NCBI GenBank assembly: GCA_002315875.1
Contig: DCIL01000088.1
Span: forward strand, 1 to 14,052
Direction: 5' to 3'
DNA: 14,052 bases
From: Verrucomicrobia bacterium UBA1727
GTDB taxonomy: Bacteria; Verrucomicrobiota; Kiritimatiellia; RFP12; UBA1067
Positions within the stretch are counted from its first letter, which is position 1, and the number at the start of each line of letters is the position of its first letter. The notes below the pieces were generated by a model. It was not told the origin of the DNA and made no database searches. It worked only from the letters and a program-made list of their open reading frames with translations. The translations under genes were made by a program, and so were the position numbers. This document shows positions 1 through 5,803 of the stretch, one piece after another.

Positions 1-4
1 CAAC

Positions 5-23
5 TGTGAACAATCGTGAACAA
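5..23. repeat. Edge of a 10-bp tandem repeat
   Basis: GTGAACAA occurs at 6-13 and again at 16-23, a 10-bp period. On the minus strand the unit reads TTGTTCAC followed by two variable bases, and a third partial copy starts at the window edge. Two and a bit copies are visible, and the array may continue beyond base 1. It lies just outside the long inverted repeat at 25-84. Its function is unknown. Confidence 0.5.
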
Positions 24-24
24 C

Positions 25-84
25 TCGACCGCCTTTCAGGTGCGCGACTGACTGGTCATCATCGAGCACCTGAAAGGCGGTCGA
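25..84. repeat. Long perfect inverted repeat (hairpin)
   Basis: The left arm TCGACCGCCTTTCAGGTGC (25-43) is exactly complementary to the right arm at 66-84, giving a 19-bp stem with no mismatch. The 22-base loop can fold further (CGA 45-47 with TCG 62-64, TGAC 49-52 with GTCA 55-58). It sits 16 bases past the stop of the minus-strand gene at 101-538, so it could act as a 3' stabilising hairpin or terminator for the three-gene unit. No T-tract follows on either strand, so a classical intrinsic terminator is not shown. A dispersed palindromic element is an equal alternative. Confidence 0.7.
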
Positions 85-100
85 CCCCAGGCGTGTCGCC

Positions 101-538
101 TCAATGGGGTCTCTTGGAGCATTCCTGAATTTCAAATGCGACACGCCTGCCGCGCGGCTCCCAGACGACATCCGTCCAATCGTTAACAGGCGAAAGATCC
201 TTCGTCTGGCGTCCCACTCCTTCCACGGGCGTGTCCATGGGCGCGCTCCCCAGGCGCAACGTCGCCTTTGCCGTAGCGCGATATGCGAAGGATATGCGGA
301 AACGCGGGCCGCTCGCAAAACCGGAGACGAACCGTGCGTCGTTCTTGCGGTTGAACTCAAACGTAGTCACGACATCCTGCTTCGCATCGAGATGCAGCAG
401 TCCCGCCTTCAGCGTCCACGGCCGAGTCCGCGGCGCCCAGCTCATGAACTTCGCCTCGCCCAACGTACACCGGGACGGTTCGCCCCACGCCGCAACGCCG
501 AACACCGCCAGCACCGCACAAACAACCATTCTCTTCAT
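101..538 (-). CDS. Small secreted protein, possibly frameshifted
   Basis: This encodes a predicted 145-residue exported protein of unknown function. The start chosen is the ATG at 538, giving MKRMVVCAVLAVFGVAAWG, a typical cleavable signal peptide. An ATG nine codons upstream lies inside the preceding gene and lacks a site of its own. A weak GAGAAAG ribosome site precedes the start. The mature part is rich in short beta-strand-like segments (TFEFNRK, FRISFAYRATAKATLRLG, DWTDVVWEP), as in small jelly-roll domains of surface proteins. It begins only 8 bases after the stop of the fusion lipoprotein gene, so translation is probably coupled. The C-terminus (ECSKRPH) looks unnatural. One frame over, a reading continues open to the window edge with KFRNAP, which fits such a domain better. 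A one-base indel near the CCC run at 160-162 would join the two frames. Confidence 0.6.
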   Translation of the reverse strand: MKRMVVCAVLAVFGVAAWGEPSRCTLGEAKFMSWAPRTRPWTLKAGLLHLDAKQDVVTTFEFNRKNDARFVSGFASGPRFRISFAYRATAKATLRLGSAPMDTPVEGVGRQTKDLSPVNDWTDVVWEPRGRRVAFEIQECSKRPH

Positions 539-546
539 GACTTTCT

Positions 547-2796
547 CTATTTCGGCTTTTCGCACTTTTGCACGAAGTCAACCCAGCACGTTCCAGCCTT
601 CCAGTTTGCCTCGGCGTGCGTCGCGTAGGCGCCGCCATGACCGATCGTACCCTTTTCGGGATTCACATCCATGCCGAACGAATACTGCTTCTTGCCTCCC
701 GCAGGAACCTGATTACGGAACCACTCGCTGCACGACGCCTCGGAAAGAATGCGCTTTCCGTTCGCCGCAACCCCGCGCCTGGCGACCATCACGTAGAACT
801 TGAGGAAATCACCAGCCGTCGAGAAGAGTCCGCCGCCGGCCTCGGCGTGCCGCTTGCAGTTCGTCACGTCCGAAGAGAACTGAGTAATACCCTTGCCGCG
901 GATCGGCTCGCCGCCGTCCGGAAAATGATAAGCCACCACCAGTCGCGCTAACTGATTCGTCGTCGGCCAGAAGGTCGTGTCCTTCATGCCGAGCGGATCG
1001 AGAATGCGCTCCTGCAGGGACTTCTCCCACGGCTTGCCGCTGACCTGCTCGACTACGGCCGCCGCCACATCGATGCCCCAATTCGAGTAGCTCCAGTTCG
1101 TGCCGGGCTCGGTGTTTAGTCCCTTCTTGACCGCCATCGTTGCAAGCTCGCGCATCGAATACTGATCAATCGGATACTTCGGGAAGAACGACAAGCCGCT
1201 CATGTGCGAAAGCAAGTGGCGCACGGTCGGTTTCGTCTTCGGAGCACGACGTCCGCCCTTGTCGTTGACGAAGATGTCCTTCCACTCGGGGAAATACTTC
1301 TCTACCGGATCATCAAGGCCAATCTTGCCCTCATCCACATAAGTCAGCACCAGTGCCGCGGCGACACCCTTCGTGTTGGACGCCGCCCAGAAGATGTCGT
1401 TCTGCCGGATCGGCTTCCTGGCGGCGATGTCCGAATAGCCCTCAAGCGTCCATTCGGCCATGTAATCGTCCCAGAAAACATGCACCAGACCGGGAAGCTT
1501 CGTGTAATCCTTGCCGCGAATGCGCGTGGAATGGCTCCCCCCATTTATGTTCGGCGCATAGAAGATTTTCTCCATCTCTTCGGGCGTATAACGCGAGTTC
1601 GCCACCGGTCCTGGATTACTCGAGGTCAGGAACGGCGACGGCGTAGGCTTCTTTTCTGGAATTACGAAGCACTCCTTTCCTTCCGAGTCCTTCTCGATGC
1701 GTCCACCCTCATGCACGACGAGTTCGCGCGTGAGCTTCTCGCAGACCTCGAGGAGCTTCGGATACGTGTAGTCGGTGAACTCCCATTTCTTCGTATGATC
1801 GAGTTTTTCGGTAAACCGCGCAGGCAGATTCTTCGCACCGATGGACGTGAAGAGAACACCGCAGGCGGTGGACGGATTGCAGTCCGAATCGTAACCGCCG
1901 CGCGTCGAGAGGTACATCGTCCGGTCCGGATCGCCCTCGCCGAAGAGATAACCGAGCAGCACCATCGCGCCGTTGATCTTCACGTCAATCCCGTGCCACG
2001 ACACCTTGCCGATCGTCGGCAGTCCCTTGCGTCCGTACTTGTCGACGGCCTTGCGCCACGCACCTTCCCAGTCCTTCGGATCAGTCCGGTACCAGCCGAG
2101 CATATCACGCACCATCTCGGCGTAGCGCGATTCGGACGGAATGCACGCAAGAGCCGACTCGACGTTTGCCACACGGTCGGATGAGAAAAAGGCCGCCGCA
2201 TAAAGTCCGCCGACGAACTGTCCCGCCCAGAGTCCGTCACCATAGTTCATGATGCGCCCGAACGTCTCGCCGAAGTTGATTGCCGCCTGCGGCATGCCAG
2301 GCGAGAGGATTCCCGAGAAGTCCGCCTCAATCTGATAGTCGATGTCATCCGGCGAGGAGTGGAAGGACGGATGGCTCGAGTCGGGCGCGGCAATGCCTCG
2401 GCGAAGGTTGTTGCGCGCCTTTTCGTTGGCGCACCAGAGGCGATAACGGGAATTTGCGAAATCGATGCCGGCCTCACGGGAGGATACGCCGAGACCGCGC
2501 GTCTCCAGCGTGCGAATGAACGTCATCTCGACATAGAGGTCGTCCTGATTGAACGTCTCGTTGACGAGCTCGTTCTTCCACTTCGGCATCTTGTCTTCTG
2601 GAATGAGCTTCTCACTGAACTTGAACTCCGTGGGCCAGCCATAGCCGACGCCGACGGACTGTCCGATCCATGCGCCCTTCATCTTGTCCCGATACTCGTC
2701 GACCGAGATCCGGCGCACGCCATCGGTAGCACAGCCAACAACCAACGTCGACAATCCGACGACGACCAACAATCTGTTCACATCAATTGCTTTCAT
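547..2796 (-). CDS. Lipoprotein: ADP-ribosylglycohydrolase-like plus beta-lactamase-like domains
   Basis: This is a 749-residue two-domain protein. The N-terminus has a hydrophobic segment ending in a lipobox (VVGC, Cys22), so it is probably lipid-anchored outside the inner membrane. Residues about 34-360 match the ADP-ribosylglycohydrolase fold: GAWIGQSVGVGYG (41-53), an acidic pair in NQDD (83-86) and GYDSDCN (301-307), corresponding to the metal-binding aspartates of that family. Residues about 405-735 resemble class C beta-lactamase/serine hydrolases: SNTK (Ser473-Lys476, the SxxK nucleophile motif), YSN (570-572) and HGG (720-722, in place of KTG). All three motifs are intact, so catalysis is plausible. 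The substrate is unknown; such domains also act as esterases or peptidases, so antibiotic resistance should not be assumed. It lies 14 bases after the upstream gene and 8 bases before the next, in one operon. Confidence 0.85.
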   Translation of the reverse strand: MKAIDVNRLLVVVGLSTLVVGCATDGVRRISVDEYRDKMKGAWIGQSVGVGYGWPTEFKFSEKLIPEDKMPKWKNELVNETFNQDDLYVEMTFIRTLETRGLGVSSREAGIDFANSRYRLWCANEKARNNLRRGIAAPDSSHPSFHSSPDDIDYQIEADFSGILSPGMPQAAINFGETFGRIMNYGDGLWAGQFVGGLYAAAFFSSDRVANVESALACIPSESRYAEMVRDMLGWYRTDPKDWEGAWRKAVDKYGRKGLPTIGKVSWHGIDVKINGAMVLLGYLFGEGDPDRTMYLSTRGGYDSDCNPSTACGVLFTSIGAKNLPARFTEKLDHTKKWEFTDYTYPKLLEVCEKLTRELVVHEGGRIEKDSEGKECFVIPEKKPTPSPFLTSSNPGPVANSRYTPEEMEKIFYAPNINGGSHSTRIRGKDYTKLPGLVHVFWDDYMAEWTLEGYSDIAARKPIRQNDIFWAASNTKGVAAALVLTYVDEGKIGLDDPVEKYFPEWKDIFVNDKGGRRAPKTKPTVRHLLSHMSGLSFFPKYPIDQYSMRELATMAVKKGLNTEPGTNWSYSNWGIDVAAAVVEQVSGKPWEKSLQERILDPLGMKDTTFWPTTNQLARLVVAYHFPDGGEPIRGKGITQFSSDVTNCKRHAEAGGGLFSTAGDFLKFYVMVARRGVAANGKRILSEASCSEWFRNQVPAGGKKQYSFGMDVNPEKGTIGHGGAYATHAEANWKAGTCWVDFVQKCEKPK

Positions 2797-2810
2797 GGTT
2801 TAATTATTCC

Positions 2811-3932
2811 TTATAGAACATCTGCTCCTTCATCGGACACTTTCGGCTTCACCGGTTTCTTCTTATTAGCTTCGCGCCGCTCCTTGGCGCGTGCAGTTTC
2901 CTTGGCGAGCTCGTCCAGATTCGTCACTTCAATTATTCTCGGACGGATCCGTATGTGCATGTGCCGATTGTCAAAGCGGAAAACTCCGCCAGATTCCTTG
3001 AACTTAATTCCGTATTTCTTCTCGAAGAGCAAGGCGATGCCGGCGGTCTCAGACTCATGTTCCTCTTCGGATTGAAAGGTCTTGCGACTTTCGAGAACAA
3101 CACTCAACAACCGTTCGGTGTTGGCTCCGTATTGCGGACGGGCAATGTCAAAATGACGAAACGGACGCTGCATTTTAACGAGTCGCTCCTCAAGATCCGG
3201 TTTAGAAGCGCCGAAGACGAAACCACAGAAGTTGCTGATGGAGAAATCATCCGCATTCACAATCTTCTTCGGTTCTGGAGCTACTTTCGCGTTCGCCTCT
3301 TCTTTGCGATTCTGCTCTTCGATTTCCTTCAGCAGCTTTTCAAGATTGATCTTGGACCCCTTCTGATCGATGGGACAAATCATAGTGGCGTTACTGAACA
3401 AGGCGTAATCAACCCCTGTGCGGTCATAACCATCCTCATCGATACGCATCTGACGAACCTTGCCTGTGAGAGAGGTTTTACCGCCATTGCCAGGAATATT
3501 AGTCCAATGCCTGACCACCTTGTCCTCCTGCCAGATCTCGATAATGCATCCCGCGACCTGCCAGCACTTATGAGATGAGCCGCGGTCGTAATTGGCAACT
3601 CCTGTGGAAATGCCGAAATAAAGCGCCTTGCCGACATTGACCGGCCGAAACTTGAAGATGGCGATGTCATTGACCCCGGTCAGCTTTGTATTGGTATTCT
3701 TCAATACTGTAGCCGCACGTACCTCGATTTCCGCTTTTGAATCCGCCTCTGCCGCCGAGCCGACCTTCAGTTGAAAAAGTCCCCTGTTGGAATTGCTCCC
3801 CCACCAGTCGCTCTTGGATCCGCTGGACTTGTTGCCCATCTGCTTGAATTCAAAATTCCTGGCGAAGCACGACAACGATACCATAACCAGCGTAAACGCC
3901 ATCAAGCTCACTCTAAAAATATGTTTGCCCAT
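2811..3932 (-). CDS. Exported protein of unknown function
   Basis: I do not recognise this 373-residue protein. Residues 1-24 form a signal peptide ending SCFA before RNFEF. The region 25-190 is rich in beta-like segments and contains paired cysteines (C123, C129). Residues 192-225 are charged and helical (KLLKEIEEQNRKEEANAK). A second part, about 226-345, begins FCGFVFGASKPDLEERL, the style of a small alpha/beta module. The tail is strongly basic (ERREANKKKPVKPK). The start is well supported: GGAGG lies 8 bases upstream of the ATG. It is the first gene of the minus-strand unit ending at 101, with an extended -10 promoter just upstream, and it probably works with the lipoprotein encoded 14 bases downstream. 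The predicted location is the periplasm or outside the cell. Confidence 0.75.
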   Translation of the reverse strand: MGKHIFRVSLMAFTLVMVSLSCFARNFEFKQMGNKSSGSKSDWWGSNSNRGLFQLKVGSAAEADSKAEIEVRAATVLKNTNTKLTGVNDIAIFKFRPVNVGKALYFGISTGVANYDRGSSHKCWQVAGCIIEIWQEDKVVRHWTNIPGNGGKTSLTGKVRQMRIDEDGYDRTGVDYALFSNATMICPIDQKGSKINLEKLLKEIEEQNRKEEANAKVAPEPKKIVNADDFSISNFCGFVFGASKPDLEERLVKMQRPFRHFDIARPQYGANTERLLSVVLESRKTFQSEEEHESETAGIALLFEKKYGIKFKESGGVFRFDNRHMHIRIRPRIIEVTNLDELAKETARAKERREANKKKPVKPKVSDEGADVL

Positions 3933-3965
3933 ATGCTACGCCTCCAATTGTATATTCGGTCGTGC

Positions 3966-3995
3966 ATTATACCATTTGGACGGGATTAAATGCAA
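3966..3995 (-). promoter_or_regulatory. Extended -10 promoter of the three-gene unit
   Basis: On the minus strand TGGTATAAT gives a perfect -10 (3966-3971) with the extended TG motif. TTGCAT (3990-3995) is a weak -35 at 18 bases. The predicted start of transcription lies about 25-30 bases before the ATG at 3932, leaving room for the GGAGG ribosome site. This suggests the unit 3932-101 is transcribed independently of the gene ending at 4008. Confidence 0.6.
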
Positions 3996-4007
3996 TGAAA
4001 CTGTTTA

Positions 4008-5174
4008 TCAGTAACGCTCGATCGAAACGTCGTTAAGTTTGCCGCTCTTCGTGTTGACCTTGACGATGATGGTCTGACTGTTTTTGCGGAAGGCATGCAC
4101 CGAAACGCCGTCAGCCCTCATTTCGAAACCGAGCCGCTCTGCACCGATGAGCTCGTCCGCCAGCGCCTGCAGCTCCTCGATATGCGCGGTGAATGCCGCG
4201 GCGCAAGCGTGTCCCCCAGTCGCCTTCTCACCAAACGGAGTGAGTCCAGGGTCTTTGGCGACCAGATAATCATAACAATGTACGAGCGACTCCCTGGCGC
4301 CTCCGAGAATCGTGTAGTACGCCTGTTCAAGAAACTTCGCCGGCTTCGTGTCGAGTCCGTCATACCACCCTCCGCCGCAGCGTCCGCCCGACTGCCTATT
4401 CATCCACTGCACAATCCAACACGCCTGCAGCGCATCAGGATTTGCATCTCGCGTCTCGGTTCCGACCCAGCATTCGCCGAACAGCTCGCTCTGCCTGCGC
4501 GGATCGTATCCGCGCTCGCCGTAATTAGCATACCAACACGGGAACTTGATAATGAAATGCGCATTCGGATACTTCGCCTTCGTCTCCGCAAGTATGTCCC
4601 TTTCGCAGATCTCCTGCATGAGAGTGCGTCGATATTCGCCCCAGTCAGCAATGCCGCGGCGCTTTTTATCCGCCTTGCAGCTCGCGCACTCATCACCGCA
4701 GTTCGAGAACAGAAAGTCATCGATGATGATGCAATCGAAAACCGACGCGGTCCTGAGACACTCCGCCGTCATTCGCGAACGCGCTTTTCGATCGCTCCAA
4801 CAGACAACCATCCTCCGCTCCCCGCCTGACGGAGCATCGTTTAACCGAGTCGGAGTGATCATGCCGCAGAGCTCGAAGCCCTCCGCACGGAAAGCATCGC
4901 GCAGCGCGATCAGCCGCTCGGTGGTGACGGACTGATTATGCCGATAACTCTCAAGCCAGAGTTTGGTGATGTGATTCTTCCGAAACCACGCGATAGCCAT
5001 CTCGCGTCCCGATGCGGTCGCGAGTTCTCCATTACAGCTCGTAACCTTGCAGCTCATCGAGAAGACGTGATGCGGCCTCTTTTCGACTATAGTGCCACCA
5101 TGCACCGCCGCGAGCAGCACTATCGCCGTCATCATCACCAGATATCTTCTCTTGTCTCTCACTTTCTTAGACAT
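4008..5174 (-). CDS. Exported TIM-barrel-like protein, possible glycoside hydrolase
   Basis: This 388-residue protein has a basic N-terminus and hydrophobic segment (YLVMMTAIVLLAAVHGG, 11-27) acting as a signal peptide or anchor. The body alternates strand and helix as in a TIM barrel: AIAWFRKNHITKLWLES (60-76), ELCGMIT (101-107), FDCIIIDDFLFSNC (146-159) and HFIIKFPCWYANYG (206-219). The IIIDDF segment, with Asp152/Asp153 at a strand end, resembles the catalytic acid positions of glycoside-hydrolase-like barrels. A cysteine cluster (C159, C163, C166) follows it. A family assignment is not possible by eye, and the substrate is unknown. The ATG at 5174 is supported by AAAGGAG 6 bases upstream. 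It lies 24 bases after the DUF486 gene and is probably cotranscribed with it. Confidence 0.75.
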   Translation of the reverse strand: MSKKVRDKRRYLVMMTAIVLLAAVHGGTIVEKRPHHVFSMSCKVTSCNGELATASGREMAIAWFRKNHITKLWLESYRHNQSVTTERLIALRDAFRAEGFELCGMITPTRLNDAPSGGERRMVVCWSDRKARSRMTAECLRTASVFDCIIIDDFLFSNCGDECASCKADKKRRGIADWGEYRRTLMQEICERDILAETKAKYPNAHFIIKFPCWYANYGERGYDPRRQSELFGECWVGTETRDANPDALQACWIVQWMNRQSGGRCGGGWYDGLDTKPAKFLEQAYYTILGGARESLVHCYDYLVAKDPGLTPFGEKATGGHACAAAFTAHIEELQALADELIGAERLGFEMRADGVSVHAFRKNSQTIIVKVNTKSGKLNDVSIERY

Positions 5175-5198
5175 TCTCTGCTCCTTTACACGTTATCG

Positions 5199-5543
5199 TC
5201 ACGCGCGGAATACGAAGAATACCGCAAGAAGAATGCATACCCCGGCCGCCGCATAGTTCCAACTAAGCCCCTGCTTCATCACCAGAATCGAGAACGGCAC
5301 GAAGACGAGGAGTGATATCGCCTCCTGAACAATCTTAAGTTGCGCCAAGGACATCGTCTTCGATCCGATTCGATTGGCCGGCACTGCGAGGCAATATTCA
5401 AAAAGCGCAATAAACCAGCTGACAAGTATGATCAAGATCAGTGGCTTACCATTCATATGCCGCATATGCCCATACCAGGCATAAGCCATTATAAAGTTAG
5501 AACAGACAAGCAATAACACCGTAAGCCAATTGATATTTCCCAT
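5199..5543 (-). CDS. DMT-family small membrane protein (DUF486)
   Basis: This is a 114-residue inner-membrane protein with four predicted helices (about 5-25, 33-52, 66-88 and 94-113). The sequence around YAWYGH, FEYCLAVPANRIG and LKIVQEAISLLVFVPFS is characteristic of the DUF486/DMT_6 family, whose members are usually about 110-117 residues, so the length fits. The transport substrate is unknown for the family. The start was set at the ATG at 5543 (MGNINWL) because GGAG lies about ten bases upstream. An upstream ATG at 5588 would add a basic non-membrane stretch overlapping the promoter. The gene faces away from mnmG and shares its 260-bp upstream region, which also holds DnaA boxes. Confidence 0.88.
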   Translation of the reverse strand: MGNINWLTVLLLVCSNFIMAYAWYGHMRHMNGKPLILIILVSWFIALFEYCLAVPANRIGSKTMSLAQLKIVQEAISLLVFVPFSILVMKQGLSWNYAAAGVCILLAVFFVFRA

Positions 5544-5578
5544 ATTCCTTTTACTCCTATGTTTGAAAAGTTGAGCGT

Positions 5579-5607
5579 ATATTATCATTTTATTTTGCTT
5601 TGTTCAA
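5579..5607 (-). promoter_or_regulatory. Promoter of the DUF486 gene
   Basis: On the minus strand TTGAAC (5602-5607) and TAATAT (5579-5584) are separated by 17 bases. The predicted transcript begins around 5572 and carries a short leader with the GGAG site. A DnaA box begins 17 bases outside the -35 element, so DnaA bound there could influence this promoter. Confidence 0.5.
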
Positions 5608-5623
5608 CACTATCATCAAAAGT

Positions 5624-5681
5624 TGTTGATAACTCGTAAATTCCTGTAGATATATTTTGATATCTGGTAGAGTTATCAACA
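5624..5681. promoter_or_regulatory. Convergent DnaA-box pair upstream of mnmG
   Basis: TGTTGATAA (5624-5632) and TTATCAACA (5673-5681) are exact inverted copies of one box. The symmetry extends to 12 bp on each side (TGTTGATAACTC and GAGTTATCAACA). A smaller inverted repeat (AGATAT/ATATCT, 5648-5665) lies between them. An AT-rich stretch follows towards mnmG. This could be the second half of a bipartite origin or a DnaA-controlled divergent promoter region. Confidence 0.75.
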
Positions 5682-5767
5682 GGAAATTTTACTATTAGTG
5701 CAAATATTTTGGATTTGTTCGATTTTTTACAATATTAGTTAGTCGCATAAAGCAAACTAAAATAATG

Positions 5768-5797
5768 TTCACAATTTGGTAGATAATTTGCTATAAT
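5768..5797 (+). promoter_or_regulatory. mnmG promoter, predicted leaderless
   Basis: TTCACA (5768-5773) and a perfect TATAAT (5792-5797) are separated by 18 bases. Only six bases separate the -10 from the mnmG ATG, so transcription should start at or next to the start codon. No ribosome binding site is present, in keeping with a leaderless message. Confidence 0.65.
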
Positions 5798-5803
5798 GCG
5801 TCC

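Noticed and set aside
1204..2184. Long plus-strand open frame (326 codons) opposite the fusion lipoprotein
   Set aside because: It is antisense to a gene with clear domains, arginine-rich as GC-rich shadow frames are, and has no ribosome site or recognisable domain.
2955..3578. Plus-strand open frame opposite the exported protein of unknown function
   Set aside because: No ribosome site or domain; the minus strand has GGAGG and a signal peptide.
4095..4829. Long plus-strand open frame opposite the exported barrel-like gene
   Set aside because: Same shadow pattern; the minus-strand frame has a signal peptide and a ribosome site, this one has neither.
5544..5588. Longer start for the DUF486 protein at 5588
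   Set aside because: It would add a basic tail not typical of the family and overlap the predicted promoter; GGAG supports the ATG at 5543.
5601..5609. TGTTCAACA as a DnaA box
   Set aside because: Two mismatches at the invariant TTA side, and it coincides with the -35 of the DUF486 promoter.
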